Of a stretch of DNA of 64,000 bases, positions 20,880-28,575 are shown in pieces. The notes under the pieces were generated by a model. The model did not search any database. It was not told where the DNA came from and saw only the letters and a program-made list of their open reading frames with translations. The translations under genes and the position numbers were made by a program. This DNA is from Rhodopseudomonas_A palustris_F (GTDB lineage: Bacteria > Pseudomonadota > Alphaproteobacteria > Rhizobiales > Xanthobacteraceae): NCBI RefSeq assembly GCF_000013745.1, contig NC_007925.1, positions 2,604,001-2,668,000 of the forward strand, in the 5' to 3' direction. Position 1 is the stretch's first letter, and each line of letters starts with the position of its first letter.

Positions 20880-21193
20880 CCCGCCAGTGCCCTATGTGCC
20901 GGACTGGCGCGCCACGTTAGGGGCCACCTACCGGCCCGACGCCTATTGGGCGCTGACCGCAGCGATGCGCTGCAGCGGCAAGCAATACTCGACGCCGGAC
21001 AACACCGATATCATCTCCAACGTCTATGGCGCGTTCGACAGCTTCACCGTCGTCGGACCTGCGCGCGCAGTACAAATTTTGCGAAACCGCGACCGCGGAT
21101 TTCGGCGTCGATAATGTCGGGAATGCCAAATACACGCTGTTCCATCCGTTTCCCGGGCGAACCTATGTCGCCGACGTCAAGATCAAGTTCTGA
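20880..21193 (+). pseudogene. TonB-dependent (copper-type) receptor, 3' remnant with frameshift
   Basis: The first frame reads VPDWRATLGATYRPDAYWALTAAMR, then SGKQYSTPDNTDIISNVYGAFDSFTVV, an outer-membrane barrel strand series. A single extra G near 21053-21055 shifts it. In the next frame the protein continues DLRAQYKFCETATADFGVDN and ends YTLFHPFPGRTYVADVKIKF, with a terminal Phe as in barrel proteins. Only the last hundred or so residues remain; plug domain and most strands are absent, and bases 20729-20880 before it hold nothing coherent. It resembles OprC/NosA-like copper receptors and would fit the locus. Both truncation and frameshift mark it as dead. Confidence 0.85.
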
Positions 21194-21223
21194 AGTGACC
21201 TCTGTCAAAAGAAGGAGCTACCC

Positions 21224-21748
21224 ATGAAGATATCCCGCGTAATGGCCTCTGCGGCGCTGATCCTGGTGTCGACAATCGCCGCGCAAGCCGAGGACGCCAA
21301 GGTCGGCGATCTGCTGATCACGCAGCCCTGGAGCCGGGCCACGCCGGGCGGTGCCAAGGTGGCCGGCGGTTATCTCACCATCGAGAATAAGGGCACCGCG
21401 CCGGACCGTCTGCTGAGCGGCACCGCTGCGATTGCCGGCAAGGTCGAACTGCATGAGATGAGCATGGATAACGGCGTGATGACGATGCGGCCGCTCGACA
21501 AGGGATTGGCGATTGCGCCGGGCCAAAGCATCAAGCTGGCACCGGGCGGTTATCACCTGATGCTGATGGACCTCAAGGGTGGCCTGATCCAGGGCGCGCG
21601 GGTGCCGGTGACGCTGACCTTCGAGAAGGCCGGCAAGGTCGACGTCAATCTCGACGTGCAGGGCGTCGGCGCGCAGGCACCGGCCGCCAGCAGCGGCGAC
21701 GCCCACAAGATGGCGCCCGATCACTCCGGCATGAAGATGTCGAAGTGA
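21224..21748 (+). CDS. Copper chaperone PCu(A)C
   Basis: Periplasmic Cu(I) carrier that helps load the CuA site of cytochrome oxidase. The 174-residue product has a signal peptide (MKISRVMASAALILVSTIAA, cut after QA) and the family metal site: HEMSM at residues 77-81, Met88, and HLM at 111-113, matching the H(M)X10MX~22HXM pattern. A His/Met-rich tail (HKMAPDHSGMKM) could bind extra metal. AAGGAG lies eight bases before the ATG. The stop overlaps the GTG of the ycnI-like gene. Confidence 0.93.
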   Translation: MKISRVMASAALILVSTIAAQAEDAKVGDLLITQPWSRATPGGAKVAGGYLTIENKGTAPDRLLSGTAAIAGKVELHEMSMDNGVMTMRPLDKGLAIAPGQSIKLAPGGYHLMLMDLKGGLIQGARVPVTLTFEKAGKVDVNLDVQGVGAQAPAASSGDAHKMAPDHSGMKMSK

Positions 21749-22287
21749 GCGGCGCGATGACGGGGATGCGCTGCGCGCGCGTTGCGCTGGTGGCGGTTGT
21801 GGTGGGCGTCGGATCGACCGCGGCCGACGCCCACGTGACCATCCGCCCCAATGAGGCCGCCGCCGGCAGCTATGTCGAGGCCGCGCTGAACGTCCCCCAC
21901 GGCTGCGACGGCAGCGCCACGGTCGCGGTGCGGGTGAAGATCCCGAACGGCGTGATGTCGGTGAAGCCGCAGATGAAGCCGGGCTGGAGCGTCGAGATCA
22001 AGAAACGCAAACTCGACGCCCCGGTCGCCGGGCTGCACGGCAAGACCATCACCGAAGTGGTCGACGAAGTGTCGTGGCGCGGCGGCCCGTTGCCGGACCA
22101 TCTCTACGACAGCTTCGGCCTGCAGATGAAGACGCCCGACGGCGCGGGGCAGACGCTGTACTTTCCGGTGGTGCAGGAATGCGAGCAGGGGGTGAACCGC
22201 TGGATCGAGATTCCTGCGGCCGGTCAATCGGCCGACAAGCTGCACGAACCGGCGCCGGTGCTGCGATTGAAGCCGAAGGCGCCTTGA
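21745..22287 (+). CDS. YcnI-family (DUF1775) copper-binding protein
   Basis: A 180-residue exported protein. After the signal peptide the mature chain starts HVTIRPNEAAAGSY, with the N-terminal histidine that in YcnI domains forms a Cu(II) brace, and contains the conserved PHGCDGSAT segment and the tryptophan in KPGWSVEI. No C-terminal membrane anchor is seen, unlike Bacillus YcnI. The GTG start overlaps the stop of the PCu(A)C gene; an ATG four codons later is an alternative. Its own stop overlaps the TTG of copCD, so three genes are translationally coupled. Confidence 0.9.
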   Translation: MSGAMTGMRCARVALVAVVVGVGSTAADAHVTIRPNEAAAGSYVEAALNVPHGCDGSATVAVRVKIPNGVMSVKPQMKPGWSVEIKKRKLDAPVAGLHGKTITEVVDEVSWRGGPLPDHLYDSFGLQMKTPDGAGQTLYFPVVQECEQGVNRWIEIPAAGQSADKLHEPAPVLRLKPKAP

Positions 22288-23903
22288 GCGGGCAGACCGC
22301 GACGCCCATTGCCAAAGCGCGAAGCGTCGCGCTTTGGCTGTCGCGGGCGCTCTTGTGGATCGGACTGGCGCTGGCGCAGCCCGGCCTGGCGCTCGCACAT
22401 GCCAGTCTGGTCGCAACCGATCCGGTCGCCGACGCGGTGCTCGTCACCGCGCCGGCCACCCTGACGCTGACCTTCAGCGACGAGGTCACGCCGCTCCTGG
22501 TGCGGATCATCGCCGCCGATGGCCGGGCGATCGAGATCGCCGACATCGCGCGGCGCGGGCCGATGCTGATCCTGACGCCGCCGTCGCCGTTGCGGACCGG
22601 CAGCTATCTCGTCAGTTGGCGGGTGATGTCGGAGGACGGCCACCCGGTCGGCGGCTCGTTCGGCTTTTCGATCGGCGCGCAGGCCGCCGCCGCGCCGCAA
22701 CTCGCGCGCGCCAATTCCTTCACGCTGCAGGCGGCGATCTGGACCGCGCAGCTGGTCATCGACATCGGACTGTTCGTCGGCATCGGCGGCGCGTTCTTCG
22801 TGGCCTGGCTGCGACCGCCGGGCCGCCGCCGCGTTGTCGCGATCTGCGCGGCAAGCGGCGTGGCGGCGCTGCTCGCGGTTGGCTTGGCCATCGGACTGCA
22901 GGGACTGGACGCGCTCGAGGCGCCGGCTTCGGGCTTGGCGACGGCCGCCGTCTGGAGCGCCGGGCTGCGGGGCTCGTTCGGCTGGTCGGCCGCCGCCGCC
23001 GCGCTTGGGCTCGGTCTCGGGCTTGTCTCGCTGCGCTGGCCGCGCGGCGCGGCGAGGGCGGCGTCAGCCGCGGCGATGCTCTGCGTCGGAGCCGCGCTCG
23101 CGTCGAGCGGCCACGCCGCCAGTGCCACGCCGCGGCTGCTGGCCTCAGCCGCAGTCTTCTTGCACGGCGTCAGCCTGGCGTTCTGGATCGGCGCGCTGCT
23201 GCCGCTCTACGCGGCGTTGCGGGCGCCGGGCGAGGTGGCGCTGCCGGCGCTGCGGCGGTTTTCCCGCGTCATTCCCTGGGCGGTGGCGGTGCTGCTCGGC
23301 AGCGGTGTCGCGTTGATGTTGATCGAGTTGCCGCGCCTTGATGCGCTGTGGCGCAGCGGCTACGGCCGCGTGCTGATCGCCAAGCTGGCGCTGGTTCTGA
23401 TCCTGCTGGCGCTCGCGGCGGGCAACCGGCTGTGGCTGACGCCGCGGATCGAAGCAGGCGACACAGCGCGGCGGTGGCTGCGGCGCTCGATCGTGGTCGA
23501 ACTGGCGGTGGTCGCGGCGATCCTCGGCGTGGTCGGTCTGTGGCGGTTCACGCCGCCGCCAGCGGCGACTGCCGCTGCGCGGCAACCGCCAATCACCACC
23601 GAGATCCGCAGCGACCGCCTGCTGGCGCAGGTCAGCGTCGCCGCGGCGGCCGGCGGCGTCGAGATCACGGTCGCGCTTGCCACGCCTGCCCATCTGCCGT
23701 TCGCCGCGCAGGCGGTCACCGTGACCCTGGCGCGGCCGGAGCTGCAGATCGAGCCGATCACGGCCCAAGCGAGGCGCGGCGACGACGGCCGCTGGCGGGC
23801 GACGCTGACCGCGCCCTTGCCGGGCCGCTGGGGGCTCGGGCTCGGCATTCTGGTCGATGATTTCGACAAACTGTCGCTCGAGGCGCCGCTCGAGCTGCCT
23901 TGA
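22284..23903 (+). CDS. copCD: CopC-CopD fusion, copper resistance/import protein
   Basis: A 539-residue fusion. Signal peptide, then a periplasmic CopC domain (residues about 40-135) starting HASLVATDP, with the N-terminal His of the copper site and HPVGGSFGFSIG at its end. A CopD membrane domain with about eight helices follows, with conserved SGHA and LHGVSLAFWIGALLPLY. The last 120 residues form a further periplasmic beta-domain. The TTG start at 22284 overlaps the upstream stop (TTGA); no suitable ATG exists before the signal peptide. Probably moves copper into the cytoplasm or periplasm for oxidase assembly. Confidence 0.88.
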   Translation: MSGQTATPIAKARSVALWLSRALLWIGLALAQPGLALAHASLVATDPVADAVLVTAPATLTLTFSDEVTPLLVRIIAADGRAIEIADIARRGPMLILTPPSPLRTGSYLVSWRVMSEDGHPVGGSFGFSIGAQAAAAPQLARANSFTLQAAIWTAQLVIDIGLFVGIGGAFFVAWLRPPGRRRVVAICAASGVAALLAVGLAIGLQGLDALEAPASGLATAAVWSAGLRGSFGWSAAAAALGLGLGLVSLRWPRGAARAASAAAMLCVGAALASSGHAASATPRLLASAAVFLHGVSLAFWIGALLPLYAALRAPGEVALPALRRFSRVIPWAVAVLLGSGVALMLIELPRLDALWRSGYGRVLIAKLALVLILLALAAGNRLWLTPRIEAGDTARRWLRRSIVVELAVVAAILGVVGLWRFTPPPAATAAARQPPITTEIRSDRLLAQVSVAAAAGGVEITVALATPAHLPFAAQAVTVTLARPELQIEPITAQARRGDDGRWRATLTAPLPGRWGLGLGILVDDFDKLSLEAPLELP

Positions 23904-24025
23904 CCGCAGCGCAGCACCGGCGATGGCATGGTTTTCCGCCTTGCTGCGGCCCCGCCCTTGTGTTTTGGCATTCAATCCGGTTTCACTGCCGTCCGCCCTT
24001 GTCCCACCGATTCTTGAGTATCCCC

Positions 24026-25345
24026 ATGCGATTGTCGCGGTTCTTTTTGCCGATCCTGAAGGAAACCCCGAAGGAGGCGGAAATCGTCTCGCATCGGCTG
24101 ATGCTGCGCGCCGGCATGATGCGGCAGGAAGCTGCCGGCATCTACGCCTGGCTGCCGCTCGGCCTGCGGGTGCTGAAGAAGATCGAGCAGATCGTCAGGG
24201 AAGAACAGAACCGCGCCGGCGCGATCGAATGCCTGATGCCGACGCTGCAATTGGCCGACCTGTGGCGCGAGAGCGGCCGCTACGACGCCTACGGCCCGGA
24301 GATGCTGCGCATCACCGACCGGCATAAGCGCGAATTGCTGTATGGGCCGACCAACGAGGAAATGATCACCGAGATCTTCCGCGCCTATGTCCGCTCCTAC
24401 AAGAACCTGCCGCTCAACCTCTACCACATCCAGTGGAAATTCCGCGACGAGCAGCGCCCGCGGTTCGGCGTGATGCGCGGCCGCGAATTCCTGATGAAGG
24501 ACGCCTATTCGTTCGACATCGACGAGGCGGCGGCGCGCAAATCCTACAACCGGATGTTCGTCGCCTATCTGCGCACCTTCGCCCGGATGGGCCTGAAGGC
24601 GATCCCGATGCGTGCCGAGACCGGCCCGATCGGCGGCGACTTGTCCCACGAATTCATCGTGCTGGCCGAGACCGGCGAGTCCGGGGTGTTCTGCGACAGC
24701 GACGTGCTGAACCTGCCGGTGCCCGGTGACGACGTCGATTACGACGGCGATCTGACCCCGATCATCAAGCAGTGGACCTCGGTCTATGCGGCGACCGAGG
24801 ACGTCCACGACGCCGAGCGCTTCGAGCGCGAGGTGCCGGCCGACAAGAAGCTCAACACCCGCGGCATCGAGGTCGGGCAAATCTTCTATTTCGGCACCAA
24901 ATATTCCGACAAGATGAAGGCGCTGGTCGCCGGCCCCGACGGCGTCGACGTGCCGGTTCATGGCGGCTCCTACGGCGTCGGCGTGTCGCGGCTGGTCGGC
25001 GCGATCATCGAGGCCTGCCACGACGAGAACGGCATCAAATGGCCGGAAGAGGTGGCGCCGTTCCGCGCCGCGATCCTCAACCTGAAGCAGGGCTCAGCCG
25101 ACACCGACGCCGCCTGCGAGGCGCTCTACAAGGAGCTCTCCGCCAAGGGCGTCGACGTGCTCTATGACGACACTGACCAGCGCGCCGGCGGCAAATTCGC
25201 CACCGCCGACCTGATCGGAATTCCGTGGCAGATCCTGGTCGGCCCGAAGGGACTGGCCGAGGGCAAGGTCGAGTTGAAGCGCCGCGCCGACGGCTCGCGT
25301 GAGAATGTGACCCCGGCGGAGGCCGTCGCACGGCTGACCACATAA
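24026..25345 (+). CDS. proS: Proline--tRNA ligase, short alphaproteobacterial type
   Basis: Charges tRNA-Pro. The 439-residue product starts MRLSRFFLPILKETPKEAEI and carries class II motifs: TNEEMITEIFR, FRDEQRPRFGVMRGREFLMKDAYSFD (motif 2) and GSYGVGVSRLVGAIIE (motif 3), followed by the anticodon-binding domain. The editing insertion of long bacterial ProRS is absent, as in most alphaproteobacteria, so Ala-tRNA-Pro clearing must be done in trans. Upstream open sequence is only the end of copCD plus a 120-bp gap. Confidence 0.96.
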   Translation: MRLSRFFLPILKETPKEAEIVSHRLMLRAGMMRQEAAGIYAWLPLGLRVLKKIEQIVREEQNRAGAIECLMPTLQLADLWRESGRYDAYGPEMLRITDRHKRELLYGPTNEEMITEIFRAYVRSYKNLPLNLYHIQWKFRDEQRPRFGVMRGREFLMKDAYSFDIDEAAARKSYNRMFVAYLRTFARMGLKAIPMRAETGPIGGDLSHEFIVLAETGESGVFCDSDVLNLPVPGDDVDYDGDLTPIIKQWTSVYAATEDVHDAERFEREVPADKKLNTRGIEVGQIFYFGTKYSDKMKALVAGPDGVDVPVHGGSYGVGVSRLVGAIIEACHDENGIKWPEEVAPFRAAILNLKQGSADTDAACEALYKELSAKGVDVLYDDTDQRAGGKFATADLIGIPWQILVGPKGLAEGKVELKRRADGSRENVTPAEAVARLTT

Positions 25346-25421
25346 CGACTTATCCACCGTGCGCTCGCGATGGCGCGGACGGCGAGGCTAGAATAAGCCC
25401 GAATCGTGTGAGATTCGGACT

Positions 25422-26702
25422 ATGGATGAAGCCATGAGCGAGCCAGTTCGAACCCCACCTTTCGCGCCATTCGAATGGCTGCTGTCCGGACGCTATTTGC
25501 GCGCGCGTCGCAAGGAGGGATTCATCTCGGTGATCGCCGGGTTTTCCTTCCTCGGCATCATGCTGGGCGTCGCCACTTTGATCATCGTGATGGCGGTGAT
25601 GAACGGCTTCCGCAAGGAACTGCTGGACAAGATTTTGGGCCTCAACGGCCATCTGCTGGTGCAGCCGTTGGAAAGCCCGCTGACCGACTGGAAGGACGTC
25701 GCCGAACGCATCAACGGCGTCGCCGGCATCAGGCTGGCCGCGCCCGTGGTCGACGGCCAGGCGTTGGCGTCGTCGCCGTTCAACGCCTCCGGCGTGCTGG
25801 TGCGCGGCATGCGCGCCGACGACCTCAACAACCTCACCTCGATCGCCAAGAACATCAAGCAAGGCACGCTGGAAGGCTTCGACGAGGGGCAGGGCGTCGC
25901 AATTGGCCGCCGCCTTGCCGACCAATTGTCGCTGCATGCCGGGGACAGCATCACGCTGGTGGCGCCGCGCGGCGCCGTGACCCCGATGGGGACCACGCCG
26001 CGGATCAAGCCCTATAAGGTCACCGCGGTGTTCGAGATCGGCATGTCGGAATACGACAGTGGTTTCGTGTTCATGCCGCTGCCGGAAGCCCAGGCCTATT
26101 TCAACCGCGCCTCCGACGTCACCGCGATCGAAGTGTTCACCAACAATCCCGACAAGATCGACGCCTTCCGCAAGAGCGTCACCGAGGCGGCGGGCCGACC
26201 GGTGTTCCTGGTCGACTGGCGGCAGCGCAATTCCACCTTCTTCAACGCGCTGCAGGTCGAACGCAACGTGATGTTTCTGATCCTGACGCTGATCGTGCTG
26301 GTGGCGGCGCTCAACATCGTCTCCGGGCTGATCATGCTGGTGAAGGACAAGGGCAGCGACATCGCCATCCTGCGCACCATGGGCGCCTCGCAAGGCTCGA
26401 TCATGCGGATCTTCCTGATCACCGGCGCCGCCATCGGCGTGGTCGGCACCTTGACCGGGTTTCTGGTCGGCCTCCTGGTGTGTTTGAACATCGAGACCAT
26501 CCGCCAATTCCTGTCCTGGCTGACCAACACCGAGCTGTTCTCGCCGGAACTGTATTTCCTGTCGCGGCTGCCGGCCGAAATCGACGTCGGCGAAACCGCC
26601 GCGGTGGTGATCATGGCGTTGACGTTGTCATTCCTGGCGACGCTGTATCCGTCGTGGCGCGCGGCCAAGCTCGATCCCGTCGAAGCGTTGAGGTACGAGT
26701 GA
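25422..26702 (+). CDS. lolC: Lipoprotein-releasing ABC transporter permease
   Basis: Membrane subunit that extracts outer-membrane lipoproteins and passes them to LolA. The 426-residue product has one N-terminal helix, a large periplasmic domain (residues about 50-270) and three C-terminal helices, the LolC/LolE layout. Conserved parts are FEWLLSGRYLRARRKEGFISVIAGFS at the start and LYPSWRAAKLDPVEALRYE at the end. In alphaproteobacteria a single LolF-type permease usually replaces LolC plus LolE, and only one is present here. Start may be 25422 or the ATG four codons later. The stop overlaps lolD. Confidence 0.94.
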   Translation: MDEAMSEPVRTPPFAPFEWLLSGRYLRARRKEGFISVIAGFSFLGIMLGVATLIIVMAVMNGFRKELLDKILGLNGHLLVQPLESPLTDWKDVAERINGVAGIRLAAPVVDGQALASSPFNASGVLVRGMRADDLNNLTSIAKNIKQGTLEGFDEGQGVAIGRRLADQLSLHAGDSITLVAPRGAVTPMGTTPRIKPYKVTAVFEIGMSEYDSGFVFMPLPEAQAYFNRASDVTAIEVFTNNPDKIDAFRKSVTEAAGRPVFLVDWRQRNSTFFNALQVERNVMFLILTLIVLVAALNIVSGLIMLVKDKGSDIAILRTMGASQGSIMRIFLITGAAIGVVGTLTGFLVGLLVCLNIETIRQFLSWLTNTELFSPELYFLSRLPAEIDVGETAAVVIMALTLSFLATLYPSWRAAKLDPVEALRYE

Positions 26703-27409
26703 GCACGACGATGGAGGAGGTCGCTGAAGAAGTCCCGGTCGTCTATCTGCACGACGTCAAGCGGCAGTACGTTCAGGGCGAGTCGATCCTGACCATCCTC
26801 AACGGCGCCAAGCTGGCGCTGTGGGCTGGCCAGTCGGTGGCACTGGTGGCGCCGTCGGGCGCCGGCAAATCGACGCTGCTGCACATCGCAGGCCTGCTCG
26901 AGCATCCGGACGAAGGCGAGGTCTATGTCGGCGGCACCGCCACTTCGGGCTTGAGCGATGCCGAGCGGACCCAGATCCGTCGCACCGATATCGGCTTCGT
27001 CTACCAGTCGCATCGGCTGCTGCCGGAATTCTCCGCGCTGGAGAACGTCATGCTGCCGCAGATGATCCGCGGCTTGAAGCGATCCGAGACCACCGAGCGG
27101 GCCAAGGAAATCCTTGCCTATCTCGGGCTCGGCGACCGCATCACCCATCGTCCGGCGGAACTGTCCGGCGGTGAGCAGCAGCGGGTGGCGATCGCGCGTG
27201 CGGTGGCCAATGCGCCCCGGGTGCTGCTCGCCGACGAGCCGACCGGCAATCTCGATGTCCACACCGCCGACCATGTATTTCAGGCGCTGATGCAGCTGGT
27301 CCGCGCCACCCAGGTGGCGATGCTGATCGCCACCCACAATATGGAATTGGCCGGCCGGATGGACCGCCGGGTCTCGATCCAGGACGGCCTCGTGGTCGAG
27401 CTCGATTAA
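26699..27409 (+). CDS. lolD: Lipoprotein-releasing ABC transporter ATP-binding protein
   Basis: ATPase partner of the LolC/F permease. The 236-residue product has Walker A APSGAGKSTLLH, Q-loop VYQSHRLLPEF, the LolD-type signature LSGGEQQRVAIARA, Walker B VLLADEPTGNLD and the switch His in LIATHN. The GTG at 26699 overlaps the permease stop; an ATG at 26711 is an alternative. Confidence 0.96.
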   Translation: MSTTMEEVAEEVPVVYLHDVKRQYVQGESILTILNGAKLALWAGQSVALVAPSGAGKSTLLHIAGLLEHPDEGEVYVGGTATSGLSDAERTQIRRTDIGFVYQSHRLLPEFSALENVMLPQMIRGLKRSETTERAKEILAYLGLGDRITHRPAELSGGEQQRVAIARAVANAPRVLLADEPTGNLDVHTADHVFQALMQLVRATQVAMLIATHNMELAGRMDRRVSIQDGLVVELD

Positions 27410-27469
27410 GGTATCAGCACGATCGCAAAGATCGATCGGTGGGGCGGCTCCGGTTCGATGGTCGCCGGT

Positions 27470-27730
27470 TCAACGATGGCGATGACGTTGATGCGGCCGC
27501 TGACGCGGCGCCCGAGGGCGCTCCACCGGAGCGGCGTACCACGGGTTCTCCAGGCACTGCGCGGCACGGCCGGAGGCTGACGCCTGGCATTGCGGGATCG
27601 AGGTATAGGCGCACTCGTCGTAATAATCGACGTAGCCGTGGTAGACCCGCAGACAGACCGGATAGTCCCTTGCCAGCAGCGTCGAGGGATAGGCGAGCAC
27701 GCCCAGAACGATCAGACCTGCGATACGCAT
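27470..27730 (-). CDS. DUF3551 family exported protein
   Basis: An 86-residue protein with a signal peptide (MRIAGLIVLGVLAYPSTLLA, cut before RDYPVC) and the DUF3551 core: DYPVCLRVYHGYVDYYDECAYTSIPQCQ, then ASGRAAQCLENPWY, with four conserved cysteines likely to form two disulfides. The tail is Arg/Pro/His-rich. GGAGGT lies four bases before the ATG at 27730. DUF3551 proteins are small exported proteins common in Bradyrhizobiaceae, with no established function. It is the second of two tandem copies. Confidence 0.82.
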   Translation of the reverse strand: MRIAGLIVLGVLAYPSTLLARDYPVCLRVYHGYVDYYDECAYTSIPQCQASASGRAAQCLENPWYAAPVERPRAPRQRPHQRHRHR

Positions 27731-27829
27731 CGATACCTCCATTCGAGCCCTTGCGCGGCGGGCCCCGACCGACATGGTTCGAGCGAGGGCCCGACCGCCT
27801 GGCGCCGACTCGCGGCCACCCCTGAGGGA

Positions 27830-28093
27830 TTACTCGCGATAATGACGACGGCTGTGGCGGGTCCGCGGCTGCGGTTCGAGCGTGGCCTGGAAATACGGAT
27901 TGGTGTCGCAATAGGCGTAACGGCCGGAGGCCGTGGCCTGGCATTGCTGATAGGTCATGAAGCTGCAGTCGCCCAGCACCTGATCGTAGTCGTATCCCTT
28001 GATGCAGAACGGATAGTCCCTGGCTTCGGCGGGCGTGGTGTCGATCGCCGAAACCGCGCCGAGCGCCAGCAAAGCCCAAAGTGCAGCACGCAT
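27830..28093 (-). CDS. DUF3551 family exported protein
   Basis: An 87-residue homologue of the gene at 27470. It has a signal peptide (MRAALWALLALGAVSA) and the core DYPFCIKGYDYDQVLGDCSF, then MTYQQCQATASGRYAYCDTNPYF, with the same four cysteines. A GGAGGA site ends four bases before the ATG at 28093. Both genes lie on the strand opposite their neighbours, 100 bp apart. They probably form a duplicated pair with a shared promoter to the right. Confidence 0.82.
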   Translation of the reverse strand: MRAALWALLALGAVSAIDTTPAEARDYPFCIKGYDYDQVLGDCSFMTYQQCQATASGRYAYCDTNPYFQATLEPQPRTRHSRRHYRE

Positions 28094-28266
28094 TTTATCC
28101 TCCAACCGGCCGCGGCCGTCTGTGATTCCACGGCCAGAGCAAGCCGTTCCTTGCGGGCGGCGTCAACTCACTTCGCCGCGCAGGTGCTATCCGGCCAGCG
28201 CCTGCGGCGTCAAACCCGGACATTTACGCTTTATCAGCCATCTCCGTGCGTCGCCGGGGCGACGGC

Positions 28267-28308
28267 TTGACTCTGGAACGGATCAAGAACAATGTTCTGG
28301 TTATGTTC
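28267..28308 (+). promoter_or_regulatory. SOS promoter with two LexA boxes
   Basis: GAAC-N7-GAAC at 28276-28290 and GTTC-N7-GTTC at 28294-28308, separated by three bases, so four half-sites form one large dyad. The direct repeat GTTC-N7-GTTC is the known alphaproteobacterial LexA box. A TTGACT at 28267-28272 is followed after 18 bases by AATGTT, a plausible -35/-10 pair, so bound LexA would cover the spacer and -10. The following gene starts at 28326, giving a leader of about twenty bases. Confidence 0.88.
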
Positions 28309-28325
28309 CAGCCAAGGAGGCAGAG

Positions 28326-28424
28326 ATGTTGAAGACCTTCGTTGAAGAGGCCGCGGCGCTGACGTCCATCGTGCTGTTCGTCGGGATGATCGCGGTGTGG
28401 GCGCAAGTCATTCCGCAGCTGTAA
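28326..28424 (+). CDS. SOS-controlled 32-residue membrane peptide, SidA-like by context
   Basis: A short gene encoding MLKTFVEEAAALTSIVLF, then VGMIAVWAQVIPQL. An acidic, amphipathic N-terminal stretch of about ten residues is followed by one transmembrane helix (roughly residues 11-29) and a very short tail. AAGGAGG (28314-28320) sits five bases before the ATG, one of the best ribosome binding sites in the window. The promoter carries two LexA boxes. Caulobacter SidA, a 29-residue inner-membrane peptide induced by SOS that blocks division through FtsW/FtsN, has the same size, topology and control. Sequence similarity to SidA was not tested, so function is inferred. dnaE follows 150 bp downstream. 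Confidence 0.8.
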   Translation: MLKTFVEEAAALTSIVLFVGMIAVWAQVIPQL

Positions 28425-28575
28425 TCCGCAGTTCTGAACCGCGGCTGGGGACAGCGGGGAAGGGACCTACGGTGCCGGTTTACAGGTGGGGCGTGGCGAC
28501 GCACCATGAGGTCCGAGTCGAGTGTGGCGACCCCGGTCGCCGCCGTCCTCAGTTCCCTGGATTGACACCGCGCCC

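Noticed and set aside
28522..28575. Start of dnaE at 28522
   Set aside because: DnaE family proteins begin a few residues before the PHP motif HLHVHSAYS, which fits the ATG at 28576.
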